NCBI GenBank assembly: GCA_046733315.1
Contig: JBKPOV010000109.1
Location: 1 to 35,574, forward strand
Direction of reading: 5' to 3'
Length of the DNA stretch: 35,574 nucleotides
DNA from: VRUE01 sp046733315
GTDB taxonomy: Bacteria > Actinomycetota > Thermoleophilia > Solirubrobacterales > 70-9
A model generated the notes under the pieces. The model made no database searches. It was not told the DNA's origin and worked only from the letters and a program-made list of their open reading frames with translations. Numbering within the stretch: position 1 is the first letter of the stretch; every line of letters starts with the position of its first letter. Position numbers and translations under genes: made by a program. Shown here one piece after another: positions 22,096 through 29,801 of this stretch.

Positions 22096-23502
22096 GTGAA
22101 CCGACCTAGTGGACCAGTTAGCCCAGGCCTGCTAGTCGAGCTGGATCGCCGCGGAGAGGTGCCGCTACACGAACAGATCGAGCGCTCGATCCGGGAGAAC
22201 GTTCGCGCCGGCCGCCTCGCCGCTGGATCGAGACTTCCCTCCAGCCGCAGCCTCGCCGCGGAGTTGGGGATCTCGCGCGGAGTCGTCAGCGAGGCCTACG
22301 GACAGCTGGCGGCGGAGGGCTACCTGCTCGCCCGCCAGGGTGCGCCGGTGCGGGTGGCGCACGCCGTACGGGCCGCCGCGCCGCGCGCCCCCTCCCCCAC
22401 GCTCCTGCCCAACTTCACCCACCGCCTCGATCCCGGCCTTCCCGACCTGGCTGGCTTCCCGCGCGACCGTTGGCTGCGCTCGCTGCGAGCCGCCTGGCGG
22501 CAGGCGCCGATCGACGCCGTCGACTACCCCGATCCGCGCGGCGTACCCGCCTTGCGGGAGACGCTCTCCGAGTACCTCGGCCGGGTTCGGGGCGCCGCCG
22601 CGGACCCCGAGCAACTGATCGTCTGCACCGGCTTCAGCCAAGGCCTCTCGCTGATCGCTCGTTGGCTGCGCAGCCGCGGCGTGAGCAGCGTCGCGCTGGA
22701 GGATCCCGGCTGGCACAGCCACCGGCTGATCGTCGAACAGGCCGGCCTCGCCGTGGAGCCGATCGCGGTCGACGCCGAGGGACTGCGCGTCGACCTGCTC
22801 GAGCGCAGCGATGCGGCGGCGGTCATCGTCACTCCCGCCCATCAATTCCCCACCGGCGCGGTCTTGAGCAGCGAGCGCCGGGCGGCGCTGATCGATTGGG
22901 CCGAGACGGGAGAGCGGTTGATCGTCGAGGACGACTTCGACGCCGAGCTGCGCTACGACCGCACCCGCGTCGGCGCCCTGCAGGGGCTGGCGCCCGAGCG
23001 GGTCGCCTACATCGGCTCGGCGAGCAAGCGGCTGGTGCCGGGGATGCGCCTCGGCTGGATGCTCACTCCCTCCTGGCTGGGCTGGCCGCTGATCTCGGTC
23101 AAGGCGATCGAGGACCGCGGCTCCGAGGCGATCGGCCAGCTCGCCCTGCACGACTTCATCGCCCGTGGCGAGCTCGACCGCCACTTGCGGCGGATGCGGC
23201 TGCGCTATCAACGCCGCCGCGAAGCACTGATCGAGGCCCTGCATCGCCACCTTCCCGAGGCGAGCGTGGGAGCAGGCGCGGCCGGGCTCTTCGAGTTGGC
23301 CGAGCTTCCCGAAGGACTTGACGAGGCGGCCCTGATCAGCGCCGCCGCCAGGCGAGGCGTCGGCCTCGAGGGTCTGGCCCTGCACCGCTTCAAGCCGGCC
23401 GGGCCAGCGGGCCTCGTGCTCGGCTTTGCCGGACTGCCGGAGCCGGCGATCGAACAGAGCATGCGCCTAGTTGCCGAGGCGCTTACGGAGGTGAGCAGCT
23501 AG
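22096..23502 (+). CDS. MocR family transcriptional regulator (GntR HTH plus PLP aminotransferase fold)
   Basis: This is a 468-residue regulator. Residues ~18-85 form a GntR winged helix (PLHEQIERSIRENVRAGRL, LPSSRSLAAELGISRGVVSE). The rest is a class I aminotransferase-like domain: DYPDPRGVPALRETLSEYL, TGFSQGLSL, DFDAELRYDR, and the PLP-binding Lys311 in GSASKRLVPGMRLGW. MocR proteins sense PLP adducts or amine compounds and often control a divergent gene. The start is the GTG at 22096, 9 nt after TATACA; another in-frame GTG is at 22087 but lies inside the likely operator and too near the -10. It overlaps the convergent amidase stop by 4 bp. Confidence 0.9.
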   Translation: MNRPSGPVSPGLLVELDRRGEVPLHEQIERSIRENVRAGRLAAGSRLPSSRSLAAELGISRGVVSEAYGQLAAEGYLLARQGAPVRVAHAVRAAAPRAPSPTLLPNFTHRLDPGLPDLAGFPRDRWLRSLRAAWRQAPIDAVDYPDPRGVPALRETLSEYLGRVRGAAADPEQLIVCTGFSQGLSLIARWLRSRGVSSVALEDPGWHSHRLIVEQAGLAVEPIAVDAEGLRVDLLERSDAAAVIVTPAHQFPTGAVLSSERRAALIDWAETGERLIVEDDFDAELRYDRTRVGALQGLAPERVAYIGSASKRLVPGMRLGWMLTPSWLGWPLISVKAIEDRGSEAIGQLALHDFIARGELDRHLRRMRLRYQRRREALIEALHRHLPEASVGAGAAGLFELAELPEGLDEAALISAAARRGVGLEGLALHRFKPAGPAGLVLGFAGLPEPAIEQSMRLVAEALTEVSS

Positions 23503-24920
23503 GCCGCAGACGCCATCGGCGCGCGCCGTGCTGCCCACGGGCGCGCCTCTTCAAGCTGGGCGCCGAGCCGCAGCAGCGTCGCCTCTTCGAAGGGACCGCC
23601 GGTGAGCATCGCGCCGACCGGAATCTCGTCCTCGGTCCAGTACAGGGGCAGCGAGATGCCGGGCAAGCCGGTGATGTTGCCGAAGGCGCTGAAGCAGACG
23701 GATTGGACGGTCTCGAGGACTGGCTGGTCGGGAGCCGCGTGCTGCGCCGTCAGGACCGAGCCGGTCGGAGGCGGCAGGATCCCGGAGGTTGGTGTGAGCA
23801 GCACGTCGAAGTCCCTGCCCCAGCGGGCGACTTCGCGGCGGGAGAGGCGCTCGAGTCTGCCCACCGCGACGACGTAGTCGTAGGCGCTGACACGGTCCGT
23901 CGCGGCCTCATAAGCGTGACGGTTGTGCGGCTCGACCCGTGACCAGTCGACGCCGTCGTAGTCGGCGATGCCGCCGATCGTCATCGTCACGAAGTCCGGG
24001 GTCAGCTCCTCGGAGATCGTCCCAACCTCAACCTCGCTCACCTCGTGCCCGAGCTCCTCGAGCAGGGCAGCGGCATCGCGAGCCGCCTCGGCGCAGCTCG
24101 GGTCTGTCGGCAGGCCAAGCGGCGCCTCGGCCATCAGGCCGACCCGCAGCGTCTCGACCGGCGCGCCGACCTCCTCGGCGAATGGCCGCTGCGGCGCGGG
24201 GGCGTTGAACCAGGCGAGCGGGTCGGGACCGGCCATCGCGTCCAGCGACGCCGCGGCATCGCCGACGGTGCGCGTGATCGCCCCCTCGACGACAGCACCC
24301 ATCCAGGTCTGGGCCCGCCGCGGGATGCGCCCGCGGCTGCTCTTCAAGCCGACCAGCCCGCAGTAGGCCGCGGGTATGCGGATCGAGCCGCCGCCGTCGT
24401 TGGCGTGGGCGATCGGGAACATCCCGCCCGCCAGCGCCGCCGAGGCTCCCCCCGAGGAACCGCCGGAGGCGCGGCCCGTGTCCCAGGGATTGACCGTGTT
24501 GCCATAGCGCGAGTTCTCGGCCACTGTGAGCGGACCGAACTCGGGCGCGTTGGTGCGGCAACAGAGGACGAAGCCGGCCCGCTGCAGGGCTTCGACAACC
24601 AACTCGCTCTCCTCGCTGGGCTCGTCGGAGGCGCCGAGGGAGCCGTAGGCGACCGGCCAACCGGCGACCGCCGTCAAATCCTTGATCGGGATCGGCACGC
24701 CGAGGAAAGGCGCCTCCTCCCCAGCCGCGATCCGCTCATCGGCGGCCCGCGCAGCCGCTCGGGCGCCCTCGTCGTCGCGCCAGGTCACCGCGTTCAGCTC
24801 GGGGTTGCGCTCGTCGACCGCCGCGAGGCAGGTCTCGAGCAGCTCCGCCGCGGAAAGCTCTCGGGCGCTCAGCGCGGCGGCAAGGTCAGTCGCGGAAGTC
24901 TCCGGCCCCAGGTCCCCCAT
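23499..24920 (-). CDS. amidase (amidase signature family)
   Basis: This is a 473-residue amide hydrolase. The Ser-cis-Ser-Lys triad is visible: Lys80 (VPIPIKDL), cis-Ser155 (ASGGSSGGASAAL) and nucleophile Ser179 (NDGGGSIRIPA), 24 residues after the cis-Ser, as in fatty acid amide hydrolase. CGLVGLKSSRGRIP follows, as is typical. GatA-like subunits are similar, but no gatB or gatC is nearby and the C-terminal sequence lacks clear GatA marks, so an independent amidase is more likely. The start is the ATG at 24920. Its 3' end converges on the MocR gene. Confidence 0.88.
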   Translation of the reverse strand: MGDLGPETSATDLAAALSARELSAAELLETCLAAVDERNPELNAVTWRDDEGARAAARAADERIAAGEEAPFLGVPIPIKDLTAVAGWPVAYGSLGASDEPSEESELVVEALQRAGFVLCCRTNAPEFGPLTVAENSRYGNTVNPWDTGRASGGSSGGASAALAGGMFPIAHANDGGGSIRIPAAYCGLVGLKSSRGRIPRRAQTWMGAVVEGAITRTVGDAAASLDAMAGPDPLAWFNAPAPQRPFAEEVGAPVETLRVGLMAEAPLGLPTDPSCAEAARDAAALLEELGHEVSEVEVGTISEELTPDFVTMTIGGIADYDGVDWSRVEPHNRHAYEAATDRVSAYDYVVAVGRLERLSRREVARWGRDFDVLLTPTSGILPPPTGSVLTAQHAAPDQPVLETVQSVCFSAFGNITGLPGISLPLYWTEDEIPVGAMLTGGPFEEATLLRLGAQLEEARPWAARRAPMASAA

Positions 24921-24956
24921 GCGCAGAGCGTAGTCGAGAGCCGAAGTTATCCGGCG

Positions 24957-25331
24957 TCAGTCACGCCGAGCCGCACGCTCGCGGGCTTCCGACTTCTGCT
25001 CGAGCGTCATCGCACCTGGATGGCCGTCGCCGGGCCACGGCGTGAGGATCAGCAGCAGGCGGGCGTCGGACCGTGCGGTGACCGTGTGCCGCTCGCCGGG
25101 ATCGAACTCGAAGAGGTGACCCGGGTTCGCCGAGGTGGTCTCGCCGCCGGGAGTCGCGACGTCGACCTCGCCGCTGACGACGACCAGCCGCGCCCGCTCG
25201 TGCACCTCGTGCTCCTGCAGCTCCTCACCGCCGGGGAGATCGAGCACAATCGTCCGCGCATCGTCCGCCGAGGCGAGGATCTGCGGTTGGTGCGGCTCCG
25301 CTTCGACGTTCTTCAGGTCCCAGCTCTGCAT
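24957..25331 (-). CDS. cupin-domain protein
   Basis: This is a 124-residue single-domain cupin. The two conserved stretches are LQEHEVHERARLVVVSGEVD (motif 1, with His and Glu ligands) and HLFEFDPGERHTV (motif 2). The remainder is short; a basic C-terminal tail (SEARERAARRD) follows. Small cupins are metal-binding isomerases, oxygenases or regulators; nothing here distinguishes these. The ATG at 25331 was chosen because AAGAAGG lies upstream and it directly precedes SWDLKNV; the upstream frame to 25487 lies over the neighbouring region and is not protein-like. It runs in the same direction as the amidase, 36 bp upstream of it, and could be co-transcribed with it. Confidence 0.8.
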   Translation of the reverse strand: MQSWDLKNVEAEPHQPQILASADDARTIVLDLPGGEELQEHEVHERARLVVVSGEVDVATPGGETTSANPGHLFEFDPGERHTVTARSDARLLLILTPWPGDGHPGAMTLEQKSEARERAARRD

Positions 25332-25480
25332 TGACAGCCTTCTTGTACCAGGATCGGCGATCGATCGCCAGGTCTCGTCTAGACGCCGATCGCTACGCGA
25401 TGATGCGGCCGCTCGTCCATTTGCCGGACGCGCCCCTGACGCCAAGCAGCACACCGCTCGCTCGAAAGGAGCAGCTCCTC

Positions 25481-26653
25481 GTGCCATTCAAGTTCCAGGC
25501 CAGCTCAGCGCTCATCCTCGTCAGCCTCACTCTCGCCGCGGCGGGTTGCGGAGGCTCCAGCTCCGATGAAGGCAGTTCTGAATCCAGCAAGTTCCGCGTC
25601 GGGCTCGAGGCGCCGCTCTCCGGCGAACAATCGGTTCTTGGCCAGGGGATGCTCAAGGGGGCGCAGCTGGCCGCAGCCCAGCTCAACGAGCGCGGCGGAA
25701 TTCTCGGCATGACCGTCGAGATCCTCCCGATCGACGATGCGGCCGACCCGGCGACGGGAGTAAAGGCAGCAAAGTCCGCCATCGCCGCCGGCCTCGACGG
25801 GATCGTCGGCCCCTACAACTCCGGCGTCGGCGTTGAGACCCTGCCGCTCTACCTCGACGCCGGGCTGGTGCCGATCAGGCTGACCTCCGACGCCTCGACC
25901 AACCGCCTCGGCTTCACCCTGCAGCCGATGACCTACCAGATCGCGCCGGTCGCCTCGCAAGCGCTGACCAAGTGGCTGGGCGCCCAAACCGTCGCGATCG
26001 CCTACGACCCGACCCAGAACTACACGGTCTCGGTGTCGAAGGCGCTCAAAGATTCGCTCGAAAAGGCTGGCGTCACCGTGACCGCATACGAGAAGGTGCA
26101 GCCCGGCGAGAAGAGCTACACCGACGTAGTGGAGGAGCTCGCCGCCGGCAAACCCGACGTCATCTACGCCGCGGTCTACTTCCCCGAGGGTGGCCTGATC
26201 GCCAAGGAGATGGAGGAGGAAAAGATCGAATCGCAGTGCATCGCTGATTACGCCTCATACGACACGGGCTTCGTCGAAACCGCCGGCGTCGCCGCCGCCC
26301 GAGCTTGTCCTGTCGTTGGCGTGCCCGCGCCCGAAGACTTCTCCGGTGCAGCCACCAAGGTCACCGAGTACAGCGACGAATTCGACGAGGATCCCGGTAC
26401 CTGGAGTCCCTACACCTACGACTCGCTGAACTTTCTCGCCGGCGGCGTCGAGAAGGCGGGCGGCACCGCCGACAAGAAGCTCACCGCCGCCCTCGACGGT
26501 GTCAAGGGCCAGCAAGGCTGGACCGGCTCGATCACGATCGACCCCGACAACGGCAACCGCCAGCCCGCAACCGTGGTGATCGTTGAGACGAACGCAAAGG
26601 GCGAGCTCCACGTCGACACGGACTGGGCCAAAGCCGTCGGCGCGCCCTACTAG
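25481..26653 (+). CDS. branched-chain-amino-acid-type ABC substrate-binding lipoprotein
   Basis: This is a 390-residue lipoprotein. The first 23 residues are a type II signal peptide (PFKFQASSALILVSLTLAAA then Gly-Cys23), followed by a Ser-rich linker. The mature part is a type 1 periplasmic-binding fold (Peripla_BP_6): LEAPLSGEQSVLGQGMLKGA, NERGGILGMTVEIL, IVGPYNSGVGVETLPLY and KPDVIYAAVYFPEGGLIAKE. The start is the GTG at 25481 with AAAGGAG 10 nt upstream. No liv permease or ATPase genes lie nearby, so it is an orphan binding protein that either uses a distant transporter or senses a ligand. It converges with the reductase at 26650 with a 4-bp overlap. Confidence 0.88.
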   Translation: MPFKFQASSALILVSLTLAAAGCGGSSSDEGSSESSKFRVGLEAPLSGEQSVLGQGMLKGAQLAAAQLNERGGILGMTVEILPIDDAADPATGVKAAKSAIAAGLDGIVGPYNSGVGVETLPLYLDAGLVPIRLTSDASTNRLGFTLQPMTYQIAPVASQALTKWLGAQTVAIAYDPTQNYTVSVSKALKDSLEKAGVTVTAYEKVQPGEKSYTDVVEELAAGKPDVIYAAVYFPEGGLIAKEMEEEKIESQCIADYASYDTGFVETAGVAAARACPVVGVPAPEDFSGAATKVTEYSDEFDEDPGTWSPYTYDSLNFLAGGVEKAGGTADKKLTAALDGVKGQQGWTGSITIDPDNGNRQPATVVIVETNAKGELHVDTDWAKAVGAPY

Positions 26654-27171
26654 GCGGCAGCGCCTGAGTCGCGTGCGGTCAGCTGGACGATCGGGATCGT
26701 CCGGTTCGCCTTCGCCGCTTGACGACGATACGTCGCGTAGGGGGCAAAAACGCGGTCAGCGAGCGCCCAGAGCCTCTGCCGCTCTGCTTCATCGCCGACC
26801 ACCGTCGCCCGCATCGGGATACCGCCAAAGGTGACGTCAGGGTTGGTCTGGAGGTTGTGAAACCACGCCGGGTGGCTCGCGAAGCCAAGTTTCGAGGCGA
26901 CGACCGTGACCCGGTCCTTGTCGTGGAAATAGATGACGACGTTGCGACGCAATGCACCGCTCTTCGCTCCCCGCGTTTCGAGCAGCGCGGTCGGCAACAC
27001 CAGTCCCATCCCGAGGCGGCCCCGCGTCGCTTTCATCAAGTACGGATCGACCTTCCACATGAGGTGTACCGATATGAAGCGCCCCAAGCGCGTGTTGGCA
27101 AGCGCCGCATAGGCGCGGCTGAACAGGCTAGGCGGGCGATTGGGGTCGACGTACTTGAGGCGATTCGCCAT
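26650..27171 (-). CDS. nitroreductase/quinone reductase, Ddn-like (F420-binding family)
   Basis: This is a 173-residue member of the deazaflavin-dependent nitroreductase family (DUF385), a split-barrel fold binding coenzyme F420. Marks are LLETRGAKSGALRRNVVIYF, VVASKLGFASHPAWFHNLQT and NPDVTFGG, a typical set for the Ddn group. Members reduce quinones, aflatoxins or nitroimidazoles with F420H2. The ATG at 27171 begins the family N-terminus (ANRLKYVDPNRPPSLFSRAY); upstream in frame is only glycosyltransferase sequence in another frame. It overlaps the end of the glycosyltransferase by 44 bp on the same strand, so both are one operon with the TetR gene. Confidence 0.85.
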   Translation of the reverse strand: MANRLKYVDPNRPPSLFSRAYAALANTRLGRFISVHLMWKVDPYLMKATRGRLGMGLVLPTALLETRGAKSGALRRNVVIYFHDKDRVTVVASKLGFASHPAWFHNLQTNPDVTFGGIPMRATVVGDEAERQRLWALADRVFAPYATYRRQAAKANRTIPIVQLTARDSGAAA

Positions 27172-28393
27172 CGAGGCGATTATCTCGGACCAGCCCTTCG
27201 ATCGCATCGGCGGCCGTCCTGGCTCCCCCGGTTGCGTCGTAGCCGGTCTTGACGCGGGCCGCTCCAGGCTTGCACGCACGCGCCGCTTTGACGGCGGCCG
27301 CCAGGCGCGCCGGTGAGAGCCGGCGACGCGCCAGCCTGGTGCCGGCTTCCGCCTCGAGGACGTGAGCGGCGACGTCGAGTTGGTCACGCCCCCAGGGAAC
27401 GACGCACACCGGGACGCCGTGGGCGAGCGACTTCTGGGTGATTCCCATGCCGCCGTGGCAGACGGTGACGGCGGCCCGCTCGAGCAGCTGGCTGTGCGGA
27501 AGGAAGCGCTCGACGACCGCATTCCCCCGGGCGGGAAGGCTGCGCGGATCGACGCCCGCGGTTGTGACGACGACCTGCCACTCGCCGGCCAGGCCCTCGA
27601 GTGCGGCGGCGGCGATCGCGCCGTCTTCCTGGAACTCCGAGGAGCAGGCGACGAGCACCAGCGGCCGGTCGCTGTCTGAGAGCGAGAGCGGCATCTCGGT
27701 GGGTGGGTCCCACAGCCCGGCCCCGACCATCACGACGTGCTTGGGCAGCGCCCGCCGGTACTCGAATGGTGCGGCGGTGAAGTAGAGGGTCAGACCGGCC
27801 CGATAGCGCGCCTCCTCGACCGAGCCCAGGAGTGGCAACCCGGCCGCCTCCCTGCCTGCGTTGGCCGTCGGCAACCTTGCCGTTGCGTCGAAGCGGCGCG
27901 CCAGCATGCCCAGCGGCGCGTCGCGGACGCGGCCAAGCAAACCGCGCCGCGGACGCAGGCCGAAGCCGAACGGCGGCATGCCGGGCTGCGGGTCTTCGAG
28001 CAGGAAAGGGCGCGACTCCGCCCACGCCAACCCGGCCCGCTCGGCGGCGGCCTTGGCGCCGAAGGTGGTCGTGTCGACGAGCGCCACGTCGGGAGAGACA
28101 TCCGCCAGGGCGGCATCGAAATCACCGACCTCGAAGCGCGCCCGTTCTGCCCAGACCTTGAAGGCCCTGCCCCCGGCGCCGACGCGCGAGCGCGCCCGGT
28201 GGTCGTCCATCGTCACCGTCTCTATGCGCGAGTCGATCGGCTCGCACTCCAGACCCGCGGCCCGCACCGCATCGACCGCGGCGGCGAGGGTCCGGACGTG
28301 GACGTCCGCGCCACGCTTCTTCAGCTCGAGCAGCGGCCCCATCATCGGGTTCAGATGCCCCCGGGCTGGCGAGGTATAGGCGAGGACCTTCAC
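27128..28393 (-). CDS. UGT-type (MGT) glycosyltransferase
   Basis: This is a 421-residue GT-B glycosyltransferase of family GT1, which transfers sugar from a nucleotide donor to small hydrophobic acceptors such as macrolides or flavonoids. The N-terminus VKVLAYTSPARGHLNPMMGP has the conserved GHLNP. The donor-binding signature is VCHGGMGITQKSLAHGVPVC followed by PWGRDQLDVAAHV. The start is the GTG at 28393, whose GTGA overlaps the TGA stop of the TetR gene by 4 bp, so translation is coupled. There is no signal peptide. The acceptor is unknown; the neighbours suggest a role in inactivating or modifying a small molecule. Confidence 0.87.
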   Translation of the reverse strand: MKVLAYTSPARGHLNPMMGPLLELKKRGADVHVRTLAAAVDAVRAAGLECEPIDSRIETVTMDDHRARSRVGAGGRAFKVWAERARFEVGDFDAALADVSPDVALVDTTTFGAKAAAERAGLAWAESRPFLLEDPQPGMPPFGFGLRPRRGLLGRVRDAPLGMLARRFDATARLPTANAGREAAGLPLLGSVEEARYRAGLTLYFTAAPFEYRRALPKHVVMVGAGLWDPPTEMPLSLSDSDRPLVLVACSSEFQEDGAIAAAALEGLAGEWQVVVTTAGVDPRSLPARGNAVVERFLPHSQLLERAAVTVCHGGMGITQKSLAHGVPVCVVPWGRDQLDVAAHVLEAEAGTRLARRRLSPARLAAAVKAARACKPGAARVKTGYDATGGARTAADAIEGLVRDNRLDGESPQVRRPQSPA

Positions 28394-28974
28394 GAGCCCC
28401 CGCCCCGAACGTGGTCGACGAGATCCAAGATCGCCGCCTCGGTTGCCCCGCGGCCCAAGCGACCGCGACGACGCAACAGCTGCCAGGCGTAGACGTCGGT
28501 GACGGTGGCAAGAACCGCTTTGCGCTCCCGACGATCCCTTCCCCCAAGCATCTCCAGATCCCCAGCAAAGACGGTCTCGACCCATTCGGCATGAAGCCGC
28601 TGGCCACTCTCGACCACACGGCGAACGAGCGGGTAGCTCTCCGCCGCCGCGAGCCATCGAATCACGTCGTCACCCGCCTCCTCGTAGTGATCGACCAGCC
28701 TGCGGATCGCTTCCGCGACGTTTTCGCCCTCCACCTGGCGCGCGCGCACGACCGCGCCCTCCGCATCCGCGATCGCCGCCGTCAGCAGCCCCTCCCTGGA
28801 GCCAAAATGGCGCAATATCGAGCGGCTACTGCAGCCCGCCCTCTTGGCGATCCGCTCGAGCGGAAGCTCAGCGAGGGTTTCCTCTCGAAAGAGCGCCTGC
28901 GTGGCATCCAGAATCGCCCGCCGCGTCCGCTCGGTCGCCTCGGCGCGATTGGTCTGGGTGTAGGTGCGAGGCAC
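28390..28974 (-). CDS. TetR family transcriptional regulator
   Basis: This is a 194-residue regulator. The N-terminal HTH runs RRAILDATQALFREETLAEL, PLERIAKRAGCSSRSILRHF and GSREGLLTAAIADAE, the standard TetR pattern. The remaining ligand-binding domain is helical. The start is a GTG at 28974; no ribosome site is seen, and TATGGT on the minus strand (28985-28990) lies 10 nt before it, suggesting a leaderless transcript. It is the first gene of the TetR-glycosyltransferase-Ddn operon and diverges from the ABM-like gene at 29065. I infer that it represses its own operon and perhaps the divergent genes in response to a small molecule. Confidence 0.87.
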   Translation of the reverse strand: MPRTYTQTNRAEATERTRRAILDATQALFREETLAELPLERIAKRAGCSSRSILRHFGSREGLLTAAIADAEGAVVRARQVEGENVAEAIRRLVDHYEEAGDDVIRWLAAAESYPLVRRVVESGQRLHAEWVETVFAGDLEMLGGRDRRERKAVLATVTDVYAWQLLRRRGRLGRGATEAAILDLVDHVRGGGS

Positions 28975-28985
28975 GGTTTCGTGTC

Positions 28986-29007
28986 ACCATATCAGACATG
29001 AAATGGT
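28986..29007. promoter_or_regulatory. candidate TetR operator in the divergent gap
   Basis: ACCAT at 28986-28990 and ATGGT at 29003-29007 are inverse complements with a 12-nt spacer, in the 90-bp gap between the TetR start and the divergent small gene. The arms are short, so chance is possible; placement over the presumed -10 is the main support. Confidence 0.3.
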
Positions 29008-29064
29008 AGCTTCGCTAGCGTCGATGTAGGCTCGACTGGGGCAGGGACAACCAAGGAGGAAGAG

Positions 29065-29364
29065 ATGTATGCACGAGTAGCTCGCTGGGAAGGTGCCGAC
29101 GCCAAATCCCTCGAAGAGAGTGCCGCCGCGATTAGGGCCCAGGCCGAGGCCGAGGGAGGCCCACCGCCCGGGGTACCGGCAAAGGGGTTCCTGCTCTTCC
29201 ACGACACCGCCGCCGGCAAGGCCCTCGCGATCGCGCTGTTCGAGAGCGAGGACGACTACCGCGAGGGCGACGAGACGCTGAACTCGATGAGTCCTCCCGG
29301 CGAAGGAATGGGACGCCGAGTCTCAGTGGAGAAGCTAGAGCTGGTGGTGCACGTCGAGGCCTAA
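29065..29364 (+). CDS. small ABM/dimeric alpha-beta barrel-like protein, first copy
   Basis: This is a 99-residue protein resembling the antibiotic biosynthesis monooxygenase-like/dimeric alpha-beta barrel fold: MYARVARWEGADAKSLEESA, a helix rich in Ala/Glu, GFLLFHDTAAGKALAIALFE, SEDDYREGDETLNSM and a final strand VSVEKLELVVHVEA. Such proteins act as cofactor-free oxygenases, stress proteins or small-molecule binders. AAGGAGGAAGAG directly precedes the ATG, a very strong ribosome site, so it is probably highly expressed. It diverges from the TetR operon and is followed by another small gene of similar size after 90 bp. Confidence 0.75.
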   Translation: MYARVARWEGADAKSLEESAAAIRAQAEAEGGPPPGVPAKGFLLFHDTAAGKALAIALFESEDDYREGDETLNSMSPPGEGMGRRVSVEKLELVVHVEA

Positions 29365-29454
29365 AACCTCTTCACTCACATACAGACCCCGAGGCCTGAG
29401 CCGACGCGCGACTTCGCGAGTAGGGTCAGCAGACCCAAATAAAGGAGGATCTCG

Positions 29455-29730
29455 ATGAGTGTCCTTATCCGCTTTGCTCCCTCTGCCCTGACGGCCGCCC
29501 AGTACGACGAGTCCGTCAGCAAGCTCGAAGCAGCCGGTGACTTCCCTCCGGACGGCCTCGATTACCACGTCTGCTTCGGCACCGAGGGAACCCTCCGCGT
29601 CAGCGAGATCTGGGATTCCCGGCAGCAACTCGACGCCTTCGGCGAGCGCCTGATGCCCGTCCTAGCCGAGGTCGGCATCGACCCCGGCGAGCCGGAAATC
29701 GTCGAGATCCACAACATCGTCAAGCGCTGA
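29455..29730 (+). CDS. small ABM-like protein, second copy
   Basis: This is a 91-residue protein: MSVLIRFAPSALTAAQYDES, VSKLEAAGDFPPDGLDYHVC, FGTEGTLRVSEIWDSRQQLD, AFGERLMPVLAEVGIDPGEP and a last strand EIVEIHNIVKR. The beta-alpha-beta-beta-alpha-beta layout is that of a dimeric alpha/beta barrel; RVSEIWDSRQQLDAF resembles ABM-domain proteins. No catalytic residue can be named. AAAGGAGGATCTCG precedes the ATG, another strong ribosome site. It may be a distant paralogue of the gene at 29065, though identity is low. Confidence 0.75.
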   Translation: MSVLIRFAPSALTAAQYDESVSKLEAAGDFPPDGLDYHVCFGTEGTLRVSEIWDSRQQLDAFGERLMPVLAEVGIDPGEPEIVEIHNIVKR

Positions 29731-29801
29731 CAGGCGACAAGAACCGGGAATCCAGCCACTCTTGAGAATCCTTCGTACCCCAAGGCATAGGGTGCCGCGG
29801 C

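Noticed and set aside
22165..23385. 406-codon frame antisense to the MocR gene
   Set aside because: The aminotransferase Lys and HTH are clear on the plus strand; the antisense has shadow composition.
24045..25334. 429-codon frame antisense to the amidase and cupin
   Set aside because: The amidase triad and cupin motifs on the minus strand explain the region.
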